Positions 51,884 through 60,365 of a DNA stretch of 64,000 nucleotides are shown here, piece after piece. Source of the DNA: Rhodothermus bifroesti (GTDB lineage Bacteria > Bacteroidota > Rhodothermia > Rhodothermales > Rhodothermaceae); NCBI RefSeq assembly GCF_017908595.1, contig NZ_JAGKTL010000002.1:496001-560000 (forward strand). Direction: 5' to 3'. A program made the position numbers and the translations under genes. The first letter of the stretch is position 1. Every line of letters starts with the position of its first letter. The notes beneath the pieces are model-generated. The model was given only the letters and a program-made list of their open reading frames with translations, did not search any database and was not told the DNA's origin.

Positions 51884-53260
51884 ATGCAGGTCCCGCTTGC
51901 GCTGGTAACCAAATACAACCGTCCAGGTCCGCGGTATACAAGCTATCCGCCTGCGCCGCATTTTCGGCCAGATATCGATGCCGAAGCCATAGTCCGCCTG
52001 TTGCAAGAAGACAATCTGCAGCCGAAGCTAGGCCCGCTTTCGCTGTACGTACACCTGCCTTTTTGCCGCTCGCTTTGTTACTACTGCGGCTGCCATATGA
52101 TGGTTACGCACCGGCCGGAGAAAATTGCGCAGTATTTAAAGTATCTGGCGCGTGAGATCGCGTTGGTTGCGCGTTGGGTAGCCCCTGAACGGCAGGTGGT
52201 CCAGCTTCACTGGGGGGGAGGGACGCCCACTTACCTAGCGCCTGCGCAGATTGTGGGCCTTATGGAGGTGCTACGGGCGCATTTTAGCTTTGCGGACAAG
52301 GCTGAGCTTGGCATTGAAGCGGATCCGCGCGGGCTAACCAAAGCGCATCTGGAGGCCGCTAGGCAAGCTGGCTTTAACCGGATTAGCTTTGGCGTTCAAG
52401 ACCTGGATCCGAAGGTGCAGCAAGCTATCAACCGCATTCAGCCTTACGAACAGGTAGCTGAAGTTACCCATTGGGCGCGAGAGCTGGGTTTTGAGAGCAT
52501 CAGCTATGACCTGATCTACGGCCTACCCCATCAACAGGTAGCACAGTTTGAACAGACCATCCGTCGGGTGATTGCGCTAGGGCCAGATCGCATTTCGCTT
52601 TTTAGTTACGCCCACGTTCCCTGGAAAAAGAAACATCAGCGTCTCATTCAAGAAGCCTGGCTACCTTCCCCTGCAGAAAAATTGCAGCTTTTTTTGCGTG
52701 CGGTAGAACTGCTGACCACGGAGGGAGGCTACCGCTACATTGGCATGGATCACTTTGCGCGTCCAGAAGATCCTCTCAGCCGTGCCCTGGACGAAGGCAC
52801 GCTGCAGCGTAATTTTCAAGGCTATTCTACCCATGGGGGGACTGAACTCTATGCCTTTGGCATTTCGGCCATCAGCCAGCTGCGGGACGCTTACGTACAA
52901 AACGTACTGACGCTACCTGAATACTACGCAGCATTGGACGCAGAGCGGTTGCCTGTAGGTAAAGCCTATAGGCTAACCGAAGAAGATCTACTGCGGCGAC
53001 ATGTTATTATGTCGCTGATGTGCCACTTTCGGTTGGACATAGCTGACGTCGAGCGCCGTTTTGGGATTGCTTTCGCCGAGCATTTCGCCGATGCATTGGC
53101 TCAGCTTCGGGCATTAGAAGCCGACGGACTGGTTGTGTGCACCCCGGAGGCCATTACCGTTACTGAAATCGGTCGGTTTTTCATCCGCAATGTTGCTATG
53201 ACTTTTGACGCCTATCTTTCAGTTCCTTCTGATCGTCCGCTTTATTCCCAGACCGTCTAG
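51884..53260 (+). CDS. hemN: Oxygen-independent coproporphyrinogen III dehydrogenase
   Basis: 458 residues, as expected for HemN. The radical-SAM motif CxxxCxxC lies in PFCRSLCYYCGC near residues 62-72, with VQLHWGGGTPTYL near 110, FGVQDLDP near 178 and YGLPHQ near 212, all typical for true HemN as opposed to HemW. It makes protoporphyrinogen IX from coproporphyrinogen III without oxygen, supporting haem synthesis in low oxygen. The ATG at 51884 follows AAAAGGG. It converges with the PP-loop gene, overlapping by 4 bases. Confidence 0.95.
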   Translation: MQVPLALVTKYNRPGPRYTSYPPAPHFRPDIDAEAIVRLLQEDNLQPKLGPLSLYVHLPFCRSLCYYCGCHMMVTHRPEKIAQYLKYLAREIALVARWVAPERQVVQLHWGGGTPTYLAPAQIVGLMEVLRAHFSFADKAELGIEADPRGLTKAHLEAARQAGFNRISFGVQDLDPKVQQAINRIQPYEQVAEVTHWARELGFESISYDLIYGLPHQQVAQFEQTIRRVIALGPDRISLFSYAHVPWKKKHQRLIQEAWLPSPAEKLQLFLRAVELLTTEGGYRYIGMDHFARPEDPLSRALDEGTLQRNFQGYSTHGGTELYAFGISAISQLRDAYVQNVLTLPEYYAALDAERLPVGKAYRLTEEDLLRRHVIMSLMCHFRLDIADVERRFGIAFAEHFADALAQLRALEADGLVVCTPEAITVTEIGRFFIRNVAMTFDAYLSVPSDRPLYSQTV

Positions 53261-53943
53261 CCTATCGGCAAGAGGTCCCGAAAGTGAAACCCTTGCCGGG
53301 TGACATGCCGTCCGAGTCGATGGGCTACTGGCGTGCGAAACAGCGGTCCGGCAAAGACAAACGTGTGCAGCTCGCCGTTTTCGCCGCAGGGGTCGACGGT
53401 AGTGGGTAGTGCGTCTACCACCCGCGGTGTAAGTTCACGCCCAGCCCATTCAGGTCCCAAATGACGGGCATCAACGCACACGATACGCGTGCGGAAACCT
53501 GCTTTCCAGAAAGTCTCGAGCAGGGCCATACTGGCCGTGCGTTCGCGGCGCCCAGTCCAAATGGGAAACACTGGCGTCATGTCTAGGGCTGCGAGTTGGC
53601 GCTCGCGGTAGGCGCGAATGTCTTCTAGAAAAATATCGCCGAAAGCCACGTGGCACACGCCGCGCTTCCGGAGGGGCCGGAGTGTTTCAGCCCAAGCCGC
53701 TTCGTAGGTTGTATTGGAGGCATTCGGGGGCAAATAAATTGGGAAAAGTGGCCCTACAGCCAGTGCAGCGACTTGGCGTTCCAAGAGCACACGCCGAACG
53801 CCATGCATCGTGACGCGGTCGTAAGGCTGGCTGATCGTGCACAGCAGGCCCTTTACCTGCCAGGAGGGGTCTTGCAGGAGCCGATAAAGTGCGAGGGCGC
53901 TGTCTTTGCCGCCACTCCAAGAGACCAAAATGGGTTGGGGCAT
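53257..53943 (-). CDS. PP-loop ATPase, diphthine-ammonia-ligase-like
   Basis: 228 residues. The PP-loop for ATP binding, SGGKDSALALYRLL, is at residues 10-23, and GDIFLEDIRAYRERQ near 102 is typical of the Dph6/MJ0570-type family of adenine nucleotide alpha-hydrolases. In archaea and eukaryotes these amidate diphthine; bacteria lack diphthamide, so the bacterial enzyme must have another substrate, possibly another ATP-dependent amidation. The gene starts 152 bases before the small lipoprotein gene on the other strand. Confidence 0.82.
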   Translation of the reverse strand: MPQPILVSWSGGKDSALALYRLLQDPSWQVKGLLCTISQPYDRVTMHGVRRVLLERQVAALAVGPLFPIYLPPNASNTTYEAAWAETLRPLRKRGVCHVAFGDIFLEDIRAYRERQLAALDMTPVFPIWTGRRERTASMALLETFWKAGFRTRIVCVDARHLGPEWAGRELTPRVVDALPTTVDPCGENGELHTFVFAGPLFRTPVAHRLGRHVTRQGFHFRDLLPIG

Positions 53944-54041
53944 AGCGTTTTTTCTTGTGTTTTTGCGATTTTTTTAATAAAATGCTGCAGGCTGTGTTTT
54001 GAAAGTTTTCTTAGACAAAAGTTGTCTTGCAATGCATTTTT

Positions 54042-54072
54042 TTTGTACCCTAACTTTTGGTCTGTATTTTTA
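54042..54072 (+). promoter_or_regulatory. Bacteroidota-type promoter of the small lipoprotein gene
   Basis: The -33 box TTTG (54042-54045), an exact 19-base spacer and the -7 box TATTTTTA (54065-54072) match the TTTG-N19-TAnnTTTG consensus of Bacteroidota housekeeping sigma factors in all but the last base. Transcription would begin about 54079, leaving a short leader that includes the Shine-Dalgarno AGGAGG before the ATG at 54096. Confidence 0.6.
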
Positions 54073-54095
54073 ACCCAAAACACAGGAGGCTCGCT

Positions 54096-54275
54096 ATGCG
54101 GCGTTTTATTGGTCTTCTTGCACTGGTTCTGTTTACAGGAGGCGTATTGGGGGCTTGTGGGCGTGCCAATGAAACGGCCCAAGAACCCACGACCCAGGAG
54201 CAGCAGGTTCAGCCACCCGTGGACACGCTGCAGCAGGTGCCAGGAGATACAGTGCAGCAAGATACGATGCAGTAA
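54096..54275 (+). CDS. Small lipoprotein
   Basis: 59 residues from ATG 54096, with Shine-Dalgarno AGGAGG (about 54085-54090) before it; the longer frame from 54057 has no such site. The start is a signal peptide ending in the lipobox VLGAC (Cys21). The mature part is a Gln/Thr/Val/Pro-rich low-complexity tail with no fold or known family. Such tiny lipoproteins are common outer-membrane components. It has its own promoter at 54042 and converges with xseA, 3 bases between stops. Confidence 0.8.
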   Translation: MRRFIGLLALVLFTGGVLGACGRANETAQEPTTQEQQVQPPVDTLQQVPGDTVQQDTMQ

Positions 54276-54278
54276 ACT

Positions 54279-55490
54279 TTAGCTTACCTGCGTTTCGGAC
54301 GTGATGCGTGCGCTGTGATGGCCATCGTAAAACTCGAGCACCACGGTGTCGTTGGCCTGAAGCTGATGTGCCCGTGTGACGAGCTGGCCATTACGGCGCA
54401 CGCGCACGTATCCGCGTTCCAGCGGACGCAAAGGATCAAACGCAGCCAGACGCGCCTCTAGTAGCGCCACGTTTTCTCGTCTTTGTGCAATAAGCTGTCG
54501 CTCATGCTGCTCAAGCTGGCGCTGCAGCCCTTGCACCCGCTCTTGAAGATAGCGTAGCTGTTCGGCTAAGCGTCGCATGCCGTAGCGATGAAGTAAAGCG
54601 ATCAGGGCATGCTTGCGCTGGCGAATGTTTTGTTTTAGGTGCACCTGAAGCAAGCGACAGAGACGTTGGAGGTGGTCTTCCAGCTCTAGACGGTCAGGTA
54701 CAGCAATCTCAGCGGCCATAGAGGGGGTTGCTGCACGCCGGTCGGCTACGAGGTCAGCAATCGACACGTCGGTTTCGTGTCCCACCGCGCTAATGACCGG
54801 AATGCGTGAGGCGAAAATAGCCCGAGCCACTACTTCCTCGTTAAAAGCCCATAGGTCGTCTGCAGAACCGCCGCCGCGGCCTACGATGAGCACGTCGGGG
54901 CGCAAATCTTCAGCAAGGGCATTAAGCCTTTGGATGGCTTGTGCAATTGTAGGGGCGGCTGCTTGCCCTTGTACGCGCACAGGACAGAGCAGCACTTCGG
55001 CCAGGGGGAACCGCCGTCCTAAGATGCTTAGCAGGTCGTGTATGGCTGCGCCGCTATCCGAGGTTACCAGACCGATCCGGCGTGGAAAACGGGGAAGGGG
55101 GCGTTTGCGGGTTTCGTCGAAAAGCCCTTCGGCTGCCAGCTTTTGCTTGAGCGCTTCAAAGGCTTGCTGTCGTGCGCCAGCCCCGGCCAGTTGCATATAA
55201 ATGGCAATCAGCTGAAGGCGGCCTCGGGATTCGTAGAAGGTTAGGCGACCCGTCACCTGTACCTGGTATCCGTCTCGGGGGAGAAACGGGAGTCGTTGAA
55301 GGTGCGTCTGCCAGAGGACGCATGGAAGCTGCGCCTGCTCATCCCGTAGCGTAAAGTAGCAGTGGCCTGTCTGGTTGTGGATGCGCACGTCCGACAGCTC
55401 CCCTACAACAATCACCTGATCGTAAGTCTGCTCTATAATATGGCGCAGGGCTGCCGTTAGCTCGCTCACGCGCCAAATGCGTGGTGCCAT
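54279..55490 (-). CDS. xseA: Exodeoxyribonuclease VII large subunit
   Basis: 403 residues from ATG 55490 (a TTG two codons upstream is possible). The N-terminal OB-type domain has VGELSDVRIHNQTGHCYFTLRD, and the catalytic region shows RIGLVTSDSGAAIHDL, DVLIVGRGGGSADDLWAFN and VISAVGHETDVSIADLVADRRAATPS, all typical for XseA. The end is a coiled coil with long Gln/Arg helices that bind XseB. The small subunit xseB is not adjacent. The enzyme degrades single-stranded DNA in both directions during repair. Confidence 0.95.
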   Translation of the reverse strand: MAPRIWRVSELTAALRHIIEQTYDQVIVVGELSDVRIHNQTGHCYFTLRDEQAQLPCVLWQTHLQRLPFLPRDGYQVQVTGRLTFYESRGRLQLIAIYMQLAGAGARQQAFEALKQKLAAEGLFDETRKRPLPRFPRRIGLVTSDSGAAIHDLLSILGRRFPLAEVLLCPVRVQGQAAAPTIAQAIQRLNALAEDLRPDVLIVGRGGGSADDLWAFNEEVVARAIFASRIPVISAVGHETDVSIADLVADRRAATPSMAAEIAVPDRLELEDHLQRLCRLLQVHLKQNIRQRKHALIALLHRYGMRRLAEQLRYLQERVQGLQRQLEQHERQLIAQRRENVALLEARLAAFDPLRPLERGYVRVRRNGQLVTRAHQLQANDTVVLEFYDGHHSARITSETQVS

Positions 55491-55633
55491 GCTCAATAGG
55501 GATTCCCTCGGTGTGGGTGTAAAGGTACATCTTCTGAAAGGATTAAAAAAGCGGTAAGGGGGTCTGTAGGGGCACTTTGCAACAGGCAGATCGTTTAGAA
55601 AAGCTCATGTAAACGTTGAACTATCTGTGCAGT

Positions 55634-56158
55634 ATGGCTGAATCTGTAACAAGACCGATTCGTGTGCTTTTTGTCTGCTTAGGTAATATTTGCCGAAGCC
55701 CGTTGGCTGAGGGTGTTTTTCGCCAGCAGGTAGAGGCTGCTGGTTTGTCGGCGCACTTTGAGATTGACTCCGCGGGTACGGGTCCGTGGCATGTGGGGGA
55801 GCCGGCTGACCGCCGCATGCAGCGTACAGCGCGTCGGCATGGCATTGATTTGAGCCAGCACGTGGCGCGTCAGATTGGACCAGAGGACTTGGCTTACTAC
55901 GATCATATTCTGGTCATGGATCGAGAGAACCTGCAAAATGTCTTACGTCTGGCTCGAAACGGTCAAGTGAATCACAAAGTGCAGCTTTTCCGGGCATTTG
56001 ACCCTGAACCGGGCGACGGCGAAGTGCCTGATCCATACTATGGCGGCGAGCAGGGTTTTGAAGTTGTGTATACCATTACCGAACGCACAGCGCGCCGCTT
56101 ATTGGAGCATTTTGTGGCGGCCTACGGCCTGGCGACTGAAGTAAGCGTTTCGCAATGA
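55634..56158 (+). CDS. Low-molecular-weight protein-tyrosine-phosphatase family phosphatase
   Basis: 174 residues from ATG 55634 (a TTG at 55616 is possible). The active-site loop CLGNICRSP follows the CX5R(S/T) pattern (VLFVCLGNICRSPLAEG near residues 12-28), and the catalytic acid lies in EVPDPYYGGEQGF near 130. The gene overlaps the start of the kinase gene by ATGA. LMW-PTP-A enzymes also act as ribulosamine-5-phosphatases, removing phosphate from glycated lysines; the neighbour kinase fits this role better than tyrosine signalling. Confidence 0.92.
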   Translation: MAESVTRPIRVLFVCLGNICRSPLAEGVFRQQVEAAGLSAHFEIDSAGTGPWHVGEPADRRMQRTARRHGIDLSQHVARQIGPEDLAYYDHILVMDRENLQNVLRLARNGQVNHKVQLFRAFDPEPGDGEVPDPYYGGEQGFEVVYTITERTARRLLEHFVAAYGLATEVSVSQ

Positions 56159-57030
56159 CCCTGCCTGAGACGCTTCGCAGCGCGTTAGAAGTTGTTCTGG
56201 GTAGTGCTGTTCGGCACGCTGTGCCAGTAGGAGGAGGGTGTATTGCACAGGCTTGCCGGATCGAGACCGCGCGTGGAGCTTACTTTCTAAAATGGGGTGC
56301 TGAAGCGGTTGCGTGCACCTTCCTGGCCGAAGCTGCAGGGCTTGCAGCGTTAAAAGCAGCGCAGCATGCGCTGGTGATTCCAGAAGTTGTAGCGGTAGCG
56401 GCTGCGCGCTCGGACTGCCCTGGCTTTTTGGTTTTGGAGTGGCTAGAGTCTGGCCAGCCGGGTAGACGCTTTTGGGAAAGCTTTGGCGAAGGATTAGCGC
56501 AGCTGCATCGCTTTACAGGGACACGCTACGGTTTTGATCAAGACAATTTTATCGGTCGGCTCCCGCAGTACAATACGTGGGAAGACGACTGGGTCACATT
56601 TTTTTGGCAACATCGTCTTTTGCCCCAGGTGCAATGGGCCCGTCAGCGCGGTTATTGGGAAATGGCCTGGGATCGATGGCTTGACCGCCTTGAAGCTCGG
56701 CTGCCGGAGCTTTTACCGCGGCGTCCGCCTGCTTCGCTGCTGCATGGGGATCTTTGGAGTGGCAACTTTATGGTCACTGCCGATGGCCGAGCAGCCCTAT
56801 TGGACCCAGCTGTGTATTACGGCGATCGTGAAGCCGATTTGGCCATGACAGCGCTCTTTGGAGGGTTTGATGCGCGTTTTTACGCTGCGTATCAAGCGGC
56901 TTGGCCTTTAGCGCCGGGTTATGCCGAGCGGCAAGCGCTTTATCAGCTCTATCACCTCCTGAACCACCTCAACCACTTTGGCCGCAGTTATGCTGGGGCG
57001 GTTGCTCGCACCTTACGACGCTTTGCCTGA
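56155..57030 (+). CDS. Fructosamine/ribulosamine-3-kinase family protein
   Basis: 291 residues, the size of bacterial FN3K homologues. Early on it has VPVGGGCIAQACRIET and FLKWG (lysine-containing ATP site), later LHGDLWSGNFMV (HGDLWxGN, catalytic Asp) near residue 197 and DPAVYYGDREADLAM near 220, the family signature. The enzyme phosphorylates C3 of sugar adducts on lysine, after which the adduct falls off. It overlaps the phosphatase gene by ATGA, and its end overlaps the convergent HAD gene. Confidence 0.93.
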   Translation: MTLPETLRSALEVVLGSAVRHAVPVGGGCIAQACRIETARGAYFLKWGAEAVACTFLAEAAGLAALKAAQHALVIPEVVAVAAARSDCPGFLVLEWLESGQPGRRFWESFGEGLAQLHRFTGTRYGFDQDNFIGRLPQYNTWEDDWVTFFWQHRLLPQVQWARQRGYWEMAWDRWLDRLEARLPELLPRRPPASLLHGDLWSGNFMVTADGRAALLDPAVYYGDREADLAMTALFGGFDARFYAAYQAAWPLAPGYAERQALYQLYHLLNHLNHFGRSYAGAVARTLRRFA

Positions 57031-57720
57031 ATATTGCCGTGTGGTGAGTAGTTCAAACAGCGGTTCTGGATCGGTAAAGTCGTCCAGAATCAGATCAGGG
57101 CACGCGGCTGCCAGGGTATGCCGGTCGTATCCACCCGTGCATACTACAGCGACAGCAGCGCCGGCGTGGCGTGCGCAGGCCACGTCGCGCGGCGTGTCCC
57201 CAATGATGAGGGCATGGGCTTGGGTAAATGGATAGCCGGTGGCTTGGCGTGCTCGCGCAATGGCCAGTGACGGAAGGGCATTACGGTCGGCGTGGTCGCA
57301 CCCAAAGGCGCCTTCGCCAAAGTATCCGGCCAGTCCAGCGGCTCTGAGTTTGTGATCGGCGACTTGGCGCAGATTGCCTGTAACCAAGCCTAAATAGACC
57401 TCGGGCCACTCCGAAAGCTCTTCAAGCAAGAGGGCCACGCCTGGCAAAACCTCAAGATGCTCGGGTCGAAGCCGTTGGGTCATGGCCTGGCTGTATACCG
57501 CTAGCGCTTCAGGCAATACGTGCCTGGCCATCGGCTCAGGAAGTCCGTTGGCTTTGAGGATATCCAGCAAAATGGCTGGATCGGTACGTCCTGCAAAATC
57601 AATCCCCTCGGTGGTGACAGGTCGCCCAAGCCATTCGGAAAGGGCTGCTTCCATGGTTTGGCGACCAAAGCCGTGGGTGCGGATAAGCGTACCATCGATG
57701 TCAAACAACAACAGATGCAC
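57013..57720 (-). CDS. HAD-family phosphatase, phosphoglycolate-phosphatase-like
   Basis: 235 residues from a GTG start. HAD motif I is FDIDGTLIRTHG, motif II/III are spread through GLVTGNLRQVADHK and the loop ending AHALIIGDTPRDVACARHAGA (with the acidic pair in GDTP and a downstream Asp). The cap type and length resemble phosphoglycolate phosphatase and beta-phosphoglucomutase-like enzymes, so the substrate is unclear. It overlaps the convergent fructosamine kinase gene by 18 bases. No operon partner is evident, though rfbC lies 110 bases upstream on the same strand. Confidence 0.85.
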   Translation of the reverse strand: MHLLLFDIDGTLIRTHGFGRQTMEAALSEWLGRPVTTEGIDFAGRTDPAILLDILKANGLPEPMARHVLPEALAVYSQAMTQRLRPEHLEVLPGVALLLEELSEWPEVYLGLVTGNLRQVADHKLRAAGLAGYFGEGAFGCDHADRNALPSLAIARARQATGYPFTQAHALIIGDTPRDVACARHAGAAVAVVCTGGYDRHTLAAACPDLILDDFTDPEPLFELLTTRQYSGKAS

Positions 57721-57830
57721 AACCGTCCTTTGCTTCGTGGTTAAGCGGTACTTTAAAAGCCCAACGCAACGCTGCTATTCTGGTTCAAGCATGAATGGCG
57801 GATTTACGCAGAAAAAAGTGTGCCGCAGCT

Positions 57831-58304
57831 TTAGTCCATCGTGAAGGGATGGTCAGGCCGGTTTTCGTGGCGGATTTCATCGACGGCCTCCTTTCGACCC
57901 CAGCCGGCGTAGAGTTGGTTAGGACAGTTAATGAGCAAAGCGGGTTCAGTGCCCGTGTTGCGATAGGCATGCACAACGCCGGGAGGAACCAGCACGATGA
58001 CTGGGTTGACTTCGCCCACATCCAGCACTTGCCGGTAGCCATAGGTAGGAGCGTCGGGGCGGGTGTCCCATAGATAGAGCCGCAATTGGCCGTGGAAGAA
58101 TACAAACAAGTCGGTTTGCTTGCGATGCTCGTGTGGGCCGCGCGTAACTCCTGGATGGGTAAGCGAGAGGTATCCCATTACTGGATAGACGGTGGGATCC
58201 AGTTCGTCTTGTCGAAAAAATTCGGCCAGCCAGCCGCGGGAGTCTTCAAACCGTCGCAAGGGACGAATGATGCAGCCGGCAATGGGTCCTTCCTGCCAAT
58301 TCAT
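57831..58304 (-). CDS. rfbC: dTDP-4-dehydrorhamnose 3,5-epimerase-like protein
   Basis: 157 residues, shorter than the usual 180. The beta-barrel (cupin) of RmlC is visible: FEDSRGWLAEFF near 20, the catalytic-histidine region GVTRGPHEHRKQ near 52, LVPPGVVHAY near 104 and INCPNQLY. It should epimerise the 4-keto sugar made by the dehydratase at 59083. Its ATG overlaps the rfbA stop (ATGA). The catalytic tyrosine and aspartate cannot be confirmed by eye, so a 3-only epimerase or isomerase is possible. Confidence 0.8.
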   Translation of the reverse strand: MNWQEGPIAGCIIRPLRRFEDSRGWLAEFFRQDELDPTVYPVMGYLSLTHPGVTRGPHEHRKQTDLFVFFHGQLRLYLWDTRPDAPTYGYRQVLDVGEVNPVIVLVPPGVVHAYRNTGTEPALLINCPNQLYAGWGRKEAVDEIRHENRPDHPFTMD

Positions 58305-59068
58305 CGGTTGCGACAGTTTTCAAGTTCGGCGTAGATCAGGTCACGGGCCAGACGGTTAGCTTCGTGCCAGCCTTCGATAGTCCCGGCATCGCCCCACCAG
58401 CTTTTAAGAATGCCATAAGAAAGCTGTCCGCGGGCGATGTAGGCGTTGCTGACGTCGCTGATTTCTAACTCGCCCCGTGGGCTAGGCTTAAGTTGGCGGA
58501 TAACCTCGAAGGCATAGGCATCATAGAAATAAATGCCGGTTACGGCGTAACGGCTGGGCGGGTAGGTAGGTTTTTCGATGATTTCTACAATGCGGTCGCC
58601 TTCCAGACGGGGTACGCCATAGCGTTCTGGATCAGGGACTTCTTTCAGCAGCACACGGGCACCGCAGCCATAGCGTTGCAGTTGTTCCTGATAGGCTGCA
58701 ACTTCATCGTGCAGGTCTTCGGAGAGAATATTATCCCCTAAAATGACAACAAAGGGATCTCCGCCGACAAAGCGTTCACATAGGCCGATGGCCTGAGCAA
58801 TGCCCCCGGGCTCGTCCTGAACGCGATAGGTCAAGTCTAAGCCAAAAGCACGCCCACTTCCGAGCAGGTTAACCACATCGCCCATGTGCTCTGGGCTGGT
58901 CACCACAGCCACTTCACGAATGCCAATGCGGCGCAGGCGTATCAAGGGGTGATAGATCATGGGGTAGCGACCAACGGGGAGCAGGTGTTTGTTGGTTACT
59001 TTTGTCAGCGGGTAGAGGCGGCTTCCTGTACCGCCGGCCAGGACAATGCCTTTCAGGGGACGATTCAT
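58301..59068 (-). CDS. rfbA: Glucose-1-phosphate thymidylyltransferase-like protein
   Basis: 255 residues, shorter than the 290-residue RfbA standard. The nucleotidyltransferase signature GIVLAGGTGSRLYPLTKVTNKHLLPVG (in two parts near residues 8-34), VVILGDN near 106 and KEVPDPERYGVP near 140 are typical. It joins dTTP and glucose 1-phosphate to give dTDP-glucose. The middle gene of rfbB-rfbA-rfbC, it begins 14 bases after rfbB stops and overlaps rfbC by 4 bases. A different nucleotide preference is possible. Confidence 0.88.
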   Translation of the reverse strand: MNRPLKGIVLAGGTGSRLYPLTKVTNKHLLPVGRYPMIYHPLIRLRRIGIREVAVVTSPEHMGDVVNLLGSGRAFGLDLTYRVQDEPGGIAQAIGLCERFVGGDPFVVILGDNILSEDLHDEVAAYQEQLQRYGCGARVLLKEVPDPERYGVPRLEGDRIVEIIEKPTYPPSRYAVTGIYFYDAYAFEVIRQLKPSPRGELEISDVSNAYIARGQLSYGILKSWWGDAGTIEGWHEANRLARDLIYAELENCRNR

Positions 59069-59082
59069 GTGGGTAGTCGGTT

Positions 59083-60174
59083 TTAGCGGAGCACGTACTG
59101 CTTTTCATAATAGGCTCGATAGGAAGCATCCGTCACGGCTTCGAGCCAGTCACGATGGGACAGGTACCAGCGGATGGTTTCGCGAAGCCCTTCTTCGAGC
59201 GTATAGGCCGGTTGCCAACCGAGCTCTTGGCGCAAGCGCGAAGCATCGAGCGCGTAGCGAAAGTCGTGACCTGGACGATCTTTGACAAAGGTGATCAGCC
59301 TACGGGAATACCCAGCAGGGCGTCCTAGCTCTTCGTCGAGCAGGTCCAAAAGCTGCGTAACCAGCTCAAGGTTGGTGCGCTCGTAGCCCGCACTGACCAA
59401 ATAGGTTTGTCCAGTGCGGCCAAAAAGCAGGATGCGCTCGATCGCTGTGCAGTGGTCATGAACGTAGAGCCAGTCCCGCACGTTTTCTCCTTTGCCGTAG
59501 ATGGGAATAGGCCGATTTTCAAGCGCGTTGAGGATCGTTAAGGGGATGAGTTTCTCCGGGAATTGATAAGGACCGTAGTTGTTCGAACAGTTTGAGATCA
59601 CTATAGGCAAGCCATAGGTGTAGTAGTAAGCGCGCACAAAGTGGTCGCTAGCAGCTTTTGAGGCTGCATAGGGGGAGCGTGGGTTGTAGGGCGTGAACTC
59701 GGTGAAATAGCCTTCGGGTCCTAAGCTGCCAAACACCTCATCGGTCGAAATGTGATAAAAGCGAAATCGCCGAGGGTCGGCATGATCCCCCCAGGCTTTT
59801 CGGGCTGCTTCCAGCAAAGTCACGGTACCGACCGTGTTGGTCAGCACAAACGACAAGGGGGTCATAATCGAACGATCTACATGACTTTCAGCGGCAAAGT
59901 GCACTACGGTGCTAATCCCATGCTCGCGAAACAGGCGTTCCACAAGGGGCGCGTCGGCCACGTCGCCGCGCACAAAGCGATAGTTTGGCGCCTCCTCGAT
60001 GCTGCGCAGGTTCATCAGGTTGCCTGCATAAGTCAGGCGATCCAAATTAATGAACTGCACCGTAGGATAGCGCGCTACCATGTAGAGCAAAAAGTTCGAT
60101 CCAATAAATCCGGCACCGCCCGTAACCAGAATCACCTCGGGCTGGTGCACCATCTCTGACCAGGTGGACGACAT
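59083..60174 (-). CDS. rfbB: dTDP-glucose 4,6-dehydratase
   Basis: 363 residues with the NAD-binding loop VTGGAGFIGSNFLLY near residue 16, HFAAESHVDRSI near 90, the STDEVFG catalytic strand near 140, SPYAASKAASDHFV (YxxxK) near 172, and NNYGPYQFPEK near 206. It converts dTDP-glucose to dTDP-4-keto-6-deoxyglucose, the branch point for rhamnose and other deoxysugars. First gene of the dTDP-sugar cluster, sharing a divergent region with polA. Confidence 0.95.
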   Translation of the reverse strand: MSSTWSEMVHQPEVILVTGGAGFIGSNFLLYMVARYPTVQFINLDRLTYAGNLMNLRSIEEAPNYRFVRGDVADAPLVERLFREHGISTVVHFAAESHVDRSIMTPLSFVLTNTVGTVTLLEAARKAWGDHADPRRFRFYHISTDEVFGSLGPEGYFTEFTPYNPRSPYAASKAASDHFVRAYYYTYGLPIVISNCSNNYGPYQFPEKLIPLTILNALENRPIPIYGKGENVRDWLYVHDHCTAIERILLFGRTGQTYLVSAGYERTNLELVTQLLDLLDEELGRPAGYSRRLITFVKDRPGHDFRYALDASRLRQELGWQPAYTLEEGLRETIRWYLSHRDWLEAVTDASYRAYYEKQYVLR

Positions 60175-60365
60175 GCGCAGTCCCCCAATGTAAACCGGTT
60201 AAAGGAAAATCAGCCCCAATATAACGCAACAAAAGGAACTAACTTTCCCTGTGCTTCTTAACTTTTGTTTGTTTGGCATGCCAAGCATCCTTGAGGTTGC
60301 CTGTGCAAAAGAAAGGCCAAATTGCCCTTTTTTCTGCTTTGGAAGCTGACGTGCCGCCGTCAGAC

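Noticed and set aside
60273-60284. A 12-base perfect palindrome TTGGCATGCCAA before polA
   Set aside because: A single short palindrome near a divergent promoter is weak evidence for an operator; no second copy was seen.
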